Source: JBHPGW01 sp042569785 (GTDB lineage: Bacteria; Planctomycetota; Phycisphaerae; Sedimentisphaerales; Anaerobacaceae). Taken from it: DNA of 64,000 bases. Shown here in pieces: positions 16,515 through 24,178 of the stretch. The first letter of the stretch is position 1, and each line of letters begins with the position of its first letter. A program made the translations under genes and the position numbers. Under the pieces are notes generated by a model, which was not told the DNA's origin, made no database searches, and saw only the letters and a list, made by a program, of their open reading frames with translations. The stretch lies in contig JBHPGW010000003.1 of the NCBI GenBank assembly GCA_042569785.1, forward strand, positions 1-64,000, written 5' to 3'.

Positions 16515-16865
16515 TTATGCTCGAATCATCGTCAACAGCATTTTAAATTTTTCCGCAGCTGTAACCGAATGACTGATATTAGCCGGCATTATGATAATTT
16601 CACCAGCCGAGACACTTACATCTTCACCGCCTATCGTCAATTCCGCCCTGCCGTCAAGCACCTGGACGACCGCATCGTAAGGGGCGGTGTGTTCGCTTAA
16701 CCTCTGGCCCTTATCAAAGGCAAAGAGGGTAATAGTCCCTACCGGCTTATCCAGTATCGTTTTACTGACTATGGCATCATCAGCATATTCGACTAAAGAT
16801 GCCAAGTCTTTGCTTTTGCCCATGCAGTCACCTAATACATTTTTATGTTTCTTTTTACCGCCCAT
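16515..16865 (-). CDS. small cupin-domain protein
   Basis: A 116-aa single-domain cupin with the fold motifs LSEHTAPYDAVVQVLDG (~50-66) and AGEIIIMPANISHSVTA (~86-102), including metal-type His/Glu positions. The start at 16865 lies one base after the Rrf2 stop and has AGGAGG about 11 bases upstream; a longer frame would overlap that gene. Such cupins are common partners of Rrf2 and hcp genes, with no settled function. The stop is followed in frame by the hcp remnant. Confidence 0.78.
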   Translation of the reverse strand: MGGKKKHKNVLGDCMGKSKDLASLVEYADDAIVSKTILDKPVGTITLFAFDKGQRLSEHTAPYDAVVQVLDGRAELTIGGEDVSVSAGEIIIMPANISHSVTAAEKFKMLLTMIRA

Positions 16866-16866
16866 T

Positions 16867-17310
16867 TTATGCAACGCCTCCTGCTTTGCTCTTTGTTTTT
16901 TGTTGGTCCTGAAGTATCTGTTCCAATGTAATACCGCCAAGGTAACCATCTATATACAGTTGAAGACTGCTGAGCTTTGTATTTATCTCGCATTCGGAGG
17001 CAAACTCGCAGCCGTCACCGCCCAGCAAGCATTTATTCAGGCGAATTCCACTTTGAAGAACATTTATGATATCCATCAAGGTTATTTTTGACGGTTCCCT
17101 GCTCAGGATAAAGCCGCCCTTTGGCCCCATGCGACTTTCAACCATCCCGGCCTTGTGAAGTTTCTGAAGTATTTTGCACCCGAGTTGATAAGAAAAATTT
17201 CCTTGTGCCGTTAACTGCCTGGCTGATACTGATCGGCCACTATTAAAGTGGCCCGCCAGATTTACCATCATTCGTAACGCGTAATCTGTATCTCTTCTCA
17301 AAACATTCAT
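16867..17310 (-). CDS. Rrf2-family Fe-S transcriptional regulator (NsrR/IscR-like)
   Basis: A 147-aa winged-helix regulator. The N-terminal helix-turn-helix (MNVLRRDTDYALRMMVNLA, then SARQLTAQGNFSYQLGCKIL) is followed by the cluster-binding cysteines C-x6-C-x5-C (CLLGGDGCEFASEC), so it should carry an Fe-S cluster and sense NO or redox state. Start at 17310 has AAGGAAAG upstream. It heads the operon with the cupin and ferredoxin genes and a palindrome overlaps its promoter, so autoregulation is likely. Confidence 0.85.
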   Translation of the reverse strand: MNVLRRDTDYALRMMVNLAGHFNSGRSVSARQLTAQGNFSYQLGCKILQKLHKAGMVESRMGPKGGFILSREPSKITLMDIINVLQSGIRLNKCLLGGDGCEFASECEINTKLSSLQLYIDGYLGGITLEQILQDQQKTKSKAGGVA

Positions 17311-17340
17311 TTTATCTTTCCTTAAAATCGCCTGCTTATG

Positions 17341-17376
17341 TAAGACTAATATAGTCTTATATCGTATTATGTTCAA
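17341..17376 (-). promoter_or_regulatory. Rrf2 gene promoter with palindromic operator
   Basis: Minus-strand TTGAAC (plus 17371-17376) and TATATT (plus 17348-17353) are 17 bases apart. A perfect palindrome TAAGACTA-ATA-TAGTCTTA (17341-17359) covers the -10 element, as expected for an Rrf2 repressor site. Confidence 0.7.
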
Positions 17377-17427
17377 GCAAAAAATTTATTTTTTTTAATT
17401 TTTTTTCATGATCGGGCTTTTTGGTGC

Positions 17428-17865
17428 TTAAGACAGGTTTTTCAGGCTTTTCGGCATGGTTTCGATAAAGGCTCTTATCTGGTCTCGTACCTTGCGAAAG
17501 ACAGCCATTACCTCTTTTTCAGTTCCCGAAGCGAAATACGGGTCGGTGAAAGGGTTGTGAATTACCTTTGCATTGCCGGGAAAAACGGGACAGTTTTGCG
17601 CAGCAGTGTCGCATAATGTCACTACATAATCAAAATCGATATCTGACAGCTCATCGATGTGTTTGGATCGGTGGGTAGAAATATTGACGTCGGCTTCAGC
17701 CATAATTTCTATCGCTCGCGAGCTGACTCCTATCGGGCGAACGCCGGCAGAATACGCGTCGATAGTATCGCTCTTTAAGTGTCTGGCCCAGCCTTCGGCG
17801 ATCTGACTGCGACAGGCATTGCCGGTACAGATAAATAAAACCCGGATCCTTTTGTCACTGGCCAT
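17428..17865 (-). CDS. arsC: arsenate reductase, thioredoxin-coupled ArsC type
   Basis: A 145-aa low-molecular-weight phosphatase-fold enzyme reducing arsenate to arsenite. The catalytic loop CTGNACRS (~11-18) and the resolving pair in TLCDTAAQNCPVF (two Cys seven residues apart) match the thioredoxin-linked ArsC. The Asp-Pro loop appears as HNPFTDPYF. No arsenite pump or ArsR lies beside it, so it stands alone, one base after the 17867 gene. A protein tyrosine phosphatase role is the alternative but the Cys triad argues against it. Confidence 0.9.
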   Translation of the reverse strand: MASDKRIRVLFICTGNACRSQIAEGWARHLKSDTIDAYSAGVRPIGVSSRAIEIMAEADVNISTHRSKHIDELSDIDFDYVVTLCDTAAQNCPVFPGNAKVIHNPFTDPYFASGTEKEVMAVFRKVRDQIRAFIETMPKSLKNLS

Positions 17866-17866
17866 A

Positions 17867-18706
17867 TTACTGCTCCTGTAATTTCAAACAAAAGTCTCTC
17901 AATTCACAATTTTCGCATTGATCGGCGATTCGGCCCGTGCAGTTTTCAATGATCCCTATCCTGCTCAAGGCAAAATCATACTTGACCGGGTCGGCTGAGT
18001 CAATCTTCGCGAATTGGCGCGTGATCTTAACGGCCGTCGCCAATGACACTGTTTTTTTGTCATAAAACCCCAATATCCTGCACAACCTGGCCATGTGCAC
18101 ATCTATAGGCACGATCAATTTAGCCTTATCTATTGACTTCCACAGCCCCGTATCTACGTCGCTGTCTCGGACCATCCATCGCAGAAAAAGGTTCATCCTT
18201 TTGCAGGCACTGCCCCTGGCGGGGTCGACAAGCAGATACTTTAAGCCCCGGCTTTGGTTTACACCGCCCAGCGAACCGCAGAATCGCGACAATGCGGGAA
18301 TAATATCGGCATCGTTGCTGCTGTAGCCGATCAAAAAGAATTTTTCGATACTGCCGTATTCGGCCAGAACAGCCTTTAGCAGTGTCAAAAGATCGCTAAT
18401 ATCATCGCCGGTAGTGAAGCGATGCTTAAAGTTTCGCAGCAGTTTCCGCTGTTTTGAGCCAAACGACATCACAAAATCATAAGGGCTCGGCCCCATACGG
18501 CCCAGCAGGTCGGTAAGGCTGTTTTCGATCTGCTTGACCCTTCCATAAGCCAGAGAGGCCGATAAAAACGCCGTTATTTCCATATCGCAGGGCTCGGCAT
18601 ACCTATATACGAATTGCAGCGGATCCGGGGGAATAAAGCTTTTATGGCTATACCGCTCATACAGACCGTCCAATATTATCTTTATTTGAGCAGTTCGATC
18701 ACACAT
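17867..18706 (-). CDS. TIGR02757-family protein (DUF2400), probable Fe-S helix-hairpin-helix protein
   Basis: A 279-aa conserved protein of unknown function. The segment PIDVHMARLCRILGFYDKK recalls the helix-hairpin-helix region of base-excision glycosylases, and the C-terminus has C-x7-C-x2-C-x5-C (CTGRIADQCENCELRDFC), close to the 4Fe-4S loop of endonuclease III. A DNA-repair link is therefore plausible but unproven for the family. The start could be ATG 18706 or TTG 18715; neither has a clear ribosome site. arsC follows after one base. Confidence 0.75.
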   Translation of the reverse strand: MCDRTAQIKIILDGLYERYSHKSFIPPDPLQFVYRYAEPCDMEITAFLSASLAYGRVKQIENSLTDLLGRMGPSPYDFVMSFGSKQRKLLRNFKHRFTTGDDISDLLTLLKAVLAEYGSIEKFFLIGYSSNDADIIPALSRFCGSLGGVNQSRGLKYLLVDPARGSACKRMNLFLRWMVRDSDVDTGLWKSIDKAKLIVPIDVHMARLCRILGFYDKKTVSLATAVKITRQFAKIDSADPVKYDFALSRIGIIENCTGRIADQCENCELRDFCLKLQEQ

Positions 18707-18825
18707 TACAGCCAATTATAACAAAAATAAAAAATACAGCAACATCGCGTTTTAAAGCCCTAAACCGCCCATTTTAATTTTTTCTCTTTTTTCGGTTTTT
18801 TTTTGCAAAATCGGGCTTTTTTTCC

Positions 18826-18854
18826 TTGACTTCCTTGCCCCGATGTGCTAATTT
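18826..18854 (+). promoter_or_regulatory. promoter of the dockerin-protein gene
   Basis: TTGACT (18826-18831), a 17-base spacer and TAATTT (18849-18854). The start codon is about 300 bases downstream, so a long leader is implied. Confidence 0.6.
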
Positions 18855-18861
18855 ACAGTTA

Positions 18862-19156
18862 ACCTTCATTAATGGTAACCTGTGTGTTGGGCTGTTTCCG
18901 GCATACGTTTTCGCGATTATCGCGTGAAAGGAGGACGGAGGGGGCGGACAAAATAAGCACATTACGTGTGGTTTCCCTGTCGACCGAAGTGCATTCATCC
19001 CTTTTTGTAAGCTGTTAAGGTAAATGCGCTGAAATTGGTATTTGTACTATAGAGCGTATGGACGCAGACAGGACACAGGTTTCTAATGTGAAACCGAAAT
19101 GATGATGCGGAGTGCGTTGCTCCGCGGATTGAAGAAAAGACGAAAGGATGGTTTTT
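18862..19156 (+). promoter_or_regulatory. long 5' leader of the dockerin-protein gene
   Basis: About 295 untranslated bases with hairpins at 18909-18921 (CGCGA-tta-TCGCG), 19078-19095 (GGTTTC-taatgt-GAAACC) and 19107-19125 (GCGGAG-loop-CTCCGC). A purine-rich GAAAGGAGGACGGAGGG with no start codon behind it follows the first hairpin; GAAAGGAGGACG recurs in the leader at 21597-21608. I see no known riboswitch. Confidence 0.45.
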
Positions 19157-20062
19157 ATGAAAAAAACTTTGTTAATTTTGGCAGTACTTGCTTTGGCTAT
19201 TCCTGCCATGGCAGAAACTGTCCACATCACCGCGACGGATATCAATCCTGGAAGCGGCCTGGTCGAGATCAGCTACGAAGTTACTGGTGGCTCAGAACTC
19301 GTAAGGGCTTTCGCTCTTGATATCAATGTCGCTGATGGTAATATTGTCGATGTCAATAATTACTTTGTTGGTGAGTGTAACGGTGTAGAACAAGGCTATG
19401 GTATCTTTCTCGGCAGGATCGTGATCGAAACCAATGGCGATGTCAACAGTTACGGCTCGCCTTTAGCTAAGACTGGCTCCCCTGGTTCTCAGGCAGGCCT
19501 CGGTAATGACGCTATCACGATCGAGATGGGTTCGTTGTACGAAGACGGTAACGCACCAGCTGCAAGCGGTGTTCTTTGCATTGTAGAATGCGATACACTG
19601 CCTACCTACATAACCGTTACAAAGGAAGATGTAGCTCGTGGCGGAATCGTTATGGAAACTGTAGCTAACATTCCTGAGGTAAACCTCGTTGATGCAACCC
19701 ATATTCTCGTAGATGGTGGCGATGATGGTTGCACTTGCTGGGGCGATGTCTCCAGTGGTGCAACACCTCCAGGCCAACCGGATGTAGCTGTATCTCTTAG
19801 TGATGTCTTCTACATTTATGACCTGATTAAGCTTTATCCGCATACCGGATATGTTGCGCCACTCAGTGACGCAAATGCTGCAGGTTATGAATGTGCCGAT
19901 GTCTCAAGTGGTGCAACACCTGCTGGTCAACGCGATGAAGCAGTTAGTCTCTCAGATGTTTTCCACATCTACGACCATATCAAGTTGTATCCTGGAACAG
20001 GATATGTAGGTCCTTGTATGTTCGAAGATGGCAACGGAGACATTCAGATAGTAGTACCGTAG
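19157..20062 (+). CDS. secreted cohesin-like protein with doubled dockerin-type motifs
   Basis: A 301-aa exported protein. A signal peptide (MKKTLLILAVLALAIPAMA) precedes a beta-rich domain (~20-185) with cohesin-like strands (SGLVEISYEVTGG, FALDINVADG), then two near-identical repeats of about 45 residues: GDVSSGATPPGQPDVAVSLS and ADVSSGATPAGQRDEAVSLS, each followed by DVF-x-IYD-x-IKLYP. These resemble the calcium loops of type I dockerins but the spacing is unusual. Start 19157 is chosen over 19148 because AAAGGA lies 8 bases ahead of it. There is no PEP-CTERM tail. The PEP-CTERM gene 63 bases on is probably cotranscribed. Cell-surface protein assembly is the likely role. Confidence 0.75.
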   Translation: MKKTLLILAVLALAIPAMAETVHITATDINPGSGLVEISYEVTGGSELVRAFALDINVADGNIVDVNNYFVGECNGVEQGYGIFLGRIVIETNGDVNSYGSPLAKTGSPGSQAGLGNDAITIEMGSLYEDGNAPAASGVLCIVECDTLPTYITVTKEDVARGGIVMETVANIPEVNLVDATHILVDGGDDGCTCWGDVSSGATPPGQPDVAVSLSDVFYIYDLIKLYPHTGYVAPLSDANAAGYECADVSSGATPAGQRDEAVSLSDVFHIYDHIKLYPGTGYVGPCMFEDGNGDIQIVVP

Positions 20063-20125
20063 TAATTAGAAATGTCGTAATGCAACAAGTTTTTAGAAGA
20101 GAAATAGTTTTTAATAGGAGGTTTT

Positions 20126-20722
20126 ATGATGAAGAAAATTTTAATTTTATTGTTGGTGTTAGGCCTTACTTCGGCAGCATCAGCAACTGTTGGAATGGAC
20201 GTCTATGTAAATGGCGTACCTCAGACTGGCACAGTAGCGATAGGCGACACAGTTAAAGTAGTAATTACTGATACTGCTCCAACTGTACCAGCTGTTGGTT
20301 CAGCAGGTTTTGCCGATTTCAAGGTAGGTGTCTCTGCTGGAACCTTTGACCTAGCCAGCGATGTCTGGGCTGATGGCCTGTACTCAGGCGCTCCGTTTTT
20401 TGTTAGCCCATGGGCTACGTCACCACTGCCTGCAAGTTTAATAGGGATCGTTATCGGTGGTGGTTTTGATGCAAAGATTGATGCGCTTTTTGCCGCAAGT
20501 CCGTTTGCTCCACCACTCGCAGGTGACATGGTTTCGTTTACATTCACCGCTACAGGTGGAGTCACTATTGATCCGTATTACGGTCAATACAATGGTGATG
20601 GCGTCATTAATTCCGCTGTAGTGGGTGTTGGTGATACCTATGGTGTTGTCACACTTGTACCAGAGCCAATGACAATTGCATTGCTGGGTCTTGGTGGTCT
20701 GTTCCTGCGTCGTCGTAAATAA
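20126..20722 (+). CDS. PEP-CTERM exported protein, paralogue 1
   Basis: A 198-aa exported protein of unknown function: signal peptide (MMKKILILLLVLGLTSAASA), a beta-rich body of about 150 residues and a C-terminal sorting tail VPEPMTIALLGLGG followed by an RRRK anchor, recognised by an exosortase. The body shares most residues with the product of 21762, for example VPAVGSAGFADFKV and GDMVSFTFTAT, so the two are recent tandem copies. GGAGG lies ahead of the start. It follows the dockerin gene and ends at a strong terminator. Confidence 0.85.
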   Translation: MMKKILILLLVLGLTSAASATVGMDVYVNGVPQTGTVAIGDTVKVVITDTAPTVPAVGSAGFADFKVGVSAGTFDLASDVWADGLYSGAPFFVSPWATSPLPASLIGIVIGGGFDAKIDALFAASPFAPPLAGDMVSFTFTATGGVTIDPYYGQYNGDGVINSAVVGVGDTYGVVTLVPEPMTIALLGLGGLFLRRRK

Positions 20723-20756
20723 GACGCTGGTCAACAACCAACACAGTTAATCAATA

Positions 20757-20788
20757 AAAGAGGCAGGTTGAAAAACCTGTCTCTTTTT
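20757..20788 (+). terminator. terminator of the dockerin/PEP-CTERM operon
   Basis: AAAGAGGCAGGTT (20757-20769) pairs with AACCTGTCTCTTT (20774-20786) around GAAA, followed by T residues. A near copy ends the second PEP-CTERM gene. Confidence 0.85.
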
Positions 20789-20821
20789 CTATTGGCAGAA
20801 CTTTTACGACCATCTCGTCCT

Positions 20822-20885
20822 GTCATCCCCGCGAAAGCGGGGACCCAATGCCCAAAAACTGGATTCCTGCTTTCGCAGGAATGAC
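20822..20885. repeat. double-hairpin intergenic palindrome, copy 1
   Basis: CCCCGC-GAAA-GCGGGG (20827-20842) and ATTCCTGC-tttc-GCAGGAAT (20863-20882) are enclosed by outer arms GTCAT and ATGAC. The same layout recurs at 57071-57134. It is a mobile-looking palindromic unit of a kind widespread in bacterial intergenic DNA. Confidence 0.75.
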
Positions 20886-20922
20886 AACTTTCCTATACTG
20901 CCTGTTTTTATCCCGTCGCTTG

Positions 20923-21102
20923 TGGGCGTGTTGCCCAAATAAGAAATCCGAATATCGAAACTCGAAACAAATTCAAAATACCAATGTTCAAATCTCAAAA
21001 CCTGATTCTGACACCGTCAGAACTGTTTCGATTATTTGAATTTTAATATTTGTGCTTGTTTCGTATTTCGTATTTAGTGCTTCGGATTTGAGCAACACGC
21101 CC
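20923..21102. mobile_element. MITE-like fold-back element inserted in a dispersed repeat
   Basis: Terminal inverted repeats GGGCGTGTTGCCCAAAT (20924-20940) and ATTTGAGCAACACGCCC (21086-21102) differ at one position; inside them AAATCCGAA/TTCGGATTT and CGAAACAA/TTGTTTCG continue the symmetry. There is no coding frame. TTG occurs on both sides (20920-20922 and 21103-21105), and joining the flanks rebuilds the repeat found at 15648 (CCCGTCGCTTG + CGCTTAGGGCT). This is therefore a non-autonomous insertion with a likely 3-bp target duplication. Confidence 0.65.
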
Positions 21103-21135
21103 TTGCGCTTAGGGCTTTTTTGGGGTGTTTTTTTT

Positions 21136-21171
21136 CTTAGTGTCCTTAGTGTCCTTAGTGCCCTTAGTGTC
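21136..21171. repeat. tandem 9-nt repeat
   Basis: Four consecutive units of CTTAGTGTC, the third CTTAGTGCC, ending in a partial TTTGTGG. Intergenic, between the fold-back element and the next promoter. Confidence 0.75.
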
Positions 21172-21300
21172 TTTGTGGTTAATCTTTTTTTTCATGGTCC
21201 CATACACCCCTAAAAGGTCACCAGGTCGCCTCTGCTGGCCGTTTTTACCGGACCGTCAAATGCCGCTCTTAAAAAAAATATACTTTTTTCAAAAAAACAC

Positions 21301-21329
21301 TTGACAAGCAAAAGCAAATATGGTTTAAT
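21301..21329 (+). promoter_or_regulatory. promoter of PEP-CTERM paralogue 2
   Basis: TTGACA (21301-21306), a 17-base spacer and TTTAAT (21324-21329). The coding start is about 430 bases on. Confidence 0.6.
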
Positions 21330-21336
21330 GTACTTA

Positions 21337-21761
21337 TCAGTTTGGGGGTAGTAGAGAAAACTCATGCAGGAAGAAATTGTTAGTAGTGCTTTAGGTTTTT
21401 TCTGTCTTGTATGATGTTTGCTGTTTACAACGGTGGGGGCCGGAAAAAACTCAAAAGGCATTCAGATAGGATGGTTCTATGCGTAATGCCGATGCACTCA
21501 AATATTAAACGATTGTTTTTTTGTTAAGGATATGAAATGATTAAGAACCGCTCTTATAAACAATTTGCATGTTTCGTTACGTCTTTAGGCATGCAGGAAA
21601 GGAGGACGCTCGTAACGAAAATAATATAGCACAGGTTTCGGCAAGACCTGCTGGCCGAAATCGAAAGATACTCGCAGCGGGAACCAGATGTGAAATTTGA
21701 ATTGTAATTGTAAATGAAGTAAAAAAAACGAATGTTAACTTTTTTTGATGGAGGTTTTAAA
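21337..21761 (+). promoter_or_regulatory. long structured 5' leader of PEP-CTERM paralogue 2
   Basis: No gene is visible in these 425 bases. TTTCGTTACG (21572-21581) pairs perfectly with CGTAACGAAA (21611-21620), enclosing a GGCATGC and GAAAGGAGGACG stretch shared with the leader at 18862. Further on, CAGGT/ACCTG (21632-21636, 21646-21650) and TTTCGGC/GCCGAAA (21636-21642, 21654-21660) are two hairpins that overlap and cannot form together. Such competing pairs are typical of regulatory leaders. No known riboswitch class is recognised. Confidence 0.45.
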
Positions 21762-22376
21762 ATGAAGAATTTATTAATGATAGTTTTGGTATTGGCTCTG
21801 GCAGCAACGGCATCAGCAACCGTTAGTATGAATGTTTACAATGTCAGTGACGGCGATGCCGTCCTAAGCAATGGCGATACAATTGCGATCGGCAATGTAA
21901 TTAGGGTCGCGATCAGTGATACTGATCCAAATGTACCAGCTGTTGGTTCAGCAGGTTTTGCAGATTTCAAGGTTAATGTCACTGCTGGAACCTTTAACAC
22001 AGGCAGCGATGTCTGGGCGCTTGGCTTATACTCAGGCGATCCATTTTATGTTAGCCCATGGGCTACGACACCACTGCCTGCAAGTTTAATAGGGCTCGTT
22101 ATCGGTGGTGGTTTTGATGCAAAGATTGATGCGATCTTTGCCGCAACTCCGTTTGCTCCACCATTCCCAGGTGACATGGTCTCGTTTACATTTACAGCTA
22201 CTGCTGAAACCACTATTGATCCGTATTACGGTCAATACAATGGTGATGGCGTCAATAATCCCGCTATAGCCGGTGCTGGTGACGCCTTTGGTGTTGTTAA
22301 TCTCACACTTGTACCAGAGCCTATGACAATTGCTTTGCTCGGCTTGGGTGGCTTGTTTCTTCGTCGTCGCAAATAA
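21762..22376 (+). CDS. PEP-CTERM exported protein, paralogue 2
   Basis: A 204-aa exported protein: signal peptide (MKNLLMIVLVLALAATASA), beta-rich body, and the same sorting tail as paralogue 1 (VPEPMTIALLGLGG, RRRK). The two proteins are collinear and very similar; differences cluster in the first third (an insertion around NVSDGDAVLSNGD). Start 21762 is set by GGAGG eight bases upstream. It has its own promoter, long leader and terminator. Function is unknown. Confidence 0.85.
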   Translation: MKNLLMIVLVLALAATASATVSMNVYNVSDGDAVLSNGDTIAIGNVIRVAISDTDPNVPAVGSAGFADFKVNVTAGTFNTGSDVWALGLYSGDPFYVSPWATTPLPASLIGLVIGGGFDAKIDAIFAATPFAPPFPGDMVSFTFTATAETTIDPYYGQYNGDGVNNPAIAGAGDAFGVVNLTLVPEPMTIALLGLGGLFLRRRK

Positions 22377-22404
22377 TCGACGCCAAATACACTGTTAGTT
22401 AATA

Positions 22405-22436
22405 AAAGAGGCAGGCTATTTGACCTGCCTCTTTTT
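22405..22436 (+). terminator. terminator of PEP-CTERM paralogue 2
   Basis: AAAGAGGCAGG (22405-22415) pairs with CCTGCCTCTTT (22424-22434), then T residues. It closely resembles the terminator at 20757, so the duplication included it. Confidence 0.85.
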
Positions 22437-22449
22437 CTATGCGCAGCTG

Positions 22450-22974
22450 TTAATATTCCACTCCCTTTTGAGCGGAGATGCCGGAGTCCAGGCCATGTTT
22501 AAGGCAGCTGATCCGGCTGACGGTGTCCGCGATATTTGTGATCGGATCAGTCGCACCTCTGCCTGTCAGTACAATACACTGATCTGTATGGGCCTTGCTA
22601 ACGGTATCGAGGACTTCAGTATCGTCCAAAAGCCCGCTGGCTACCGCAAAGCATACCTCATCGAGGATTATCATGTCGTATTTATCTGAGCCGATCATCT
22701 CGGCCGCTAACGAGAGGGCTTTGCCGGCAGCAGCTTTGTGTTTTTCAAAGTCGGAGCTTGTTTTTTCCGGCAAAAATCCCAATCCGGTCTGGATGAAGTC
22801 TATGTTGTCAATTTTCTTTAGAGCCTGCATCTCGCCGGTTTCAGCTTGCTTGACGAACTGTATTACGGCTGCGTGCATACCATGTCCGCTCGCTCGAAGG
22901 GCCATACCCATAGCAGCGGTGGTCTTTCCCTTACCGTCGCCGGTAATCACGAGAATTCTTGCGGTTTTTTTCAT
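22450..22974 (-). CDS. cobO: cob(I)yrinic acid a,c-diamide adenosyltransferase (CobO/BtuR type)
   Basis: A 174-aa ATP-dependent enzyme that adds the adenosyl group to corrinoids, making coenzyme B12. The P-loop GDGKGKTT (~10-17) uses the family's reversed ATP geometry; AAVIQFVK and MIILDEVCFAVASGLL (the DE box) follow. Start 22974 fits GGGAG upstream; a longer frame to 23022 has no support. It lies beside hemB on the opposite strand, and supplies the cofactor needed by the class II ribonucleotide reductase at the window start. Confidence 0.9.
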   Translation of the reverse strand: MKKTARILVITGDGKGKTTAAMGMALRASGHGMHAAVIQFVKQAETGEMQALKKIDNIDFIQTGLGFLPEKTSSDFEKHKAAAGKALSLAAEMIGSDKYDMIILDEVCFAVASGLLDDTEVLDTVSKAHTDQCIVLTGRGATDPITNIADTVSRISCLKHGLDSGISAQKGVEY

Positions 22975-23112
22975 TGAAACATCTCCCATATATAAAAAAG
23001 AGACAAGTTGATCAGTTTTCATTTAGAAGTGATTATAGCCTATCGATCAATACATCGCAATATATCTGAAGCTACAAAGACAACAATAACTATTGCGGGA
23101 TGAAATTCTGTT

Positions 23113-23140
23113 TTGATATTGCCATATAGTCTTCTATACT
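23113..23140 (+). promoter_or_regulatory. promoter of hemB
   Basis: TTGATA (23113-23118), 16-base spacer, TATACT (23135-23140), 58 bases ahead of the start codon. Confidence 0.5.
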
Positions 23141-23198
23141 ATATTGTTATGAGACCGCTATAAACGGCAGCGGGACTTTTTAGTTATGAGGTTTTAAA

Positions 23199-24170
23199 AT
23201 GGGTTTTCCTGAAAAGCGGATGCGGCGGTTGCGGAGCAGTGAGCCGATGAGGCGGCTGGTGCGTGAAACTTCTTTAAGTGTGGATGACCTGATCTATCCT
23301 TTATTTGTTAAAGACGGCCAAGGGCTTAAAGAGGCGATCGGCTCGATGAAGGATTGTTTTCATTTTTCGCCGGATATGATCGCGGCAGAAGCTAACGAAG
23401 TTGCTCAATTAGGGATACCGGCAGTACTTCTTTTCGGGGCAGCGAGTAAAAAGGACGCGAAAGGCTCGCAGGGGTGGGCGGAAAACGGTGCTGTTCAGCA
23501 GGCGATCCGTGAGATCAAAAAGTCGGTGCCGGAGTTGTTAGTCTGTACGGATGTTTGTCTCTGCGCTTATACCGATAGCGGACATTGCGGTGTGGTGGAA
23601 AACGGCAGGATAATAAACGATAAGAGCTGCGAATTGTTGGCGAAGGTGGCATTGTCACATGCTCAGGCCGGGGCAGATATAATTGCGCCATCGGATATGA
23701 TGGACGGTCGGGTAAGTTATATCCGAAAGACATTAGACGAGAACGGTTTTGAAGATGTGGCAATAATGTCATATTCGGCTAAATACGCGTCCGCTTTTTA
23801 CGGCCCGTTTAGAGATGTGGCTGATTCGGCTCCTGCATTTGGTAACCGTAAAAGCTATCAGATGGACCCTGCCAATTCGGACCAGGCTATGTCGGAAATA
23901 TCGCTGGACCTGGCCGAAGGCGCCGATATTGTAATGGTCAAGCCTGCGTTTGGTTTTCTTGATATTATCTATCGCGCCAAAGAGCGATTCGACTGTCCTG
24001 TTGCCGCTTATAATGTCAGCGGTGAGTATATGATGATAAACGCGGGTGTCGAAGCAGGATTTCTTGATGAAAAAGCGGCTGTGATGGAAGTACTGTATTC
24101 GCTTAAACGTGCCGGTGCTGATATTATAATCACATATTTTGCCAAAAAGGCCGCTGCGTATCTGAAATAA
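23199..24170 (+). CDS. hemB: porphobilinogen synthase (5-aminolevulinate dehydratase)
   Basis: A 323-aa cytosolic enzyme joining two 5-aminolevulinate molecules into porphobilinogen. The zinc-type metal site DVCLCAYTDSGHCG (~121-134), the Schiff-base lysines in SYSAKYASAFYGPFR (~195-209) and in VMVKPA (~247), and the lid motif are all present. GAGG precedes the ATG. The methyltransferase gene follows after 8 bases. Identification is certain. Confidence 0.97.
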   Translation: MGFPEKRMRRLRSSEPMRRLVRETSLSVDDLIYPLFVKDGQGLKEAIGSMKDCFHFSPDMIAAEANEVAQLGIPAVLLFGAASKKDAKGSQGWAENGAVQQAIREIKKSVPELLVCTDVCLCAYTDSGHCGVVENGRIINDKSCELLAKVALSHAQAGADIIAPSDMMDGRVSYIRKTLDENGFEDVAIMSYSAKYASAFYGPFRDVADSAPAFGNRKSYQMDPANSDQAMSEISLDLAEGADIVMVKPAFGFLDIIYRAKERFDCPVAAYNVSGEYMMINAGVEAGFLDEKAAVMEVLYSLKRAGADIIITYFAKKAAAYLK

Positions 24171-24178
24171 AAAAACGT

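Noticed and set aside
18880..18960. Cyclic-di-GMP riboswitch
   Set aside because: The purine-rich stretch recalls it loosely, but the conserved core and tetraloop receptor are missing.
18774..19245. Minus-strand frames of 74-76 codons
   Set aside because: They overlap the promoter and leader of the dockerin gene and have low-complexity or unlikely composition.
20221..20737. Minus-strand frames antisense to PEP-CTERM paralogue 1
   Set aside because: They mirror codon structure of the real gene, which has a signal peptide, sorting tail and ribosome site.
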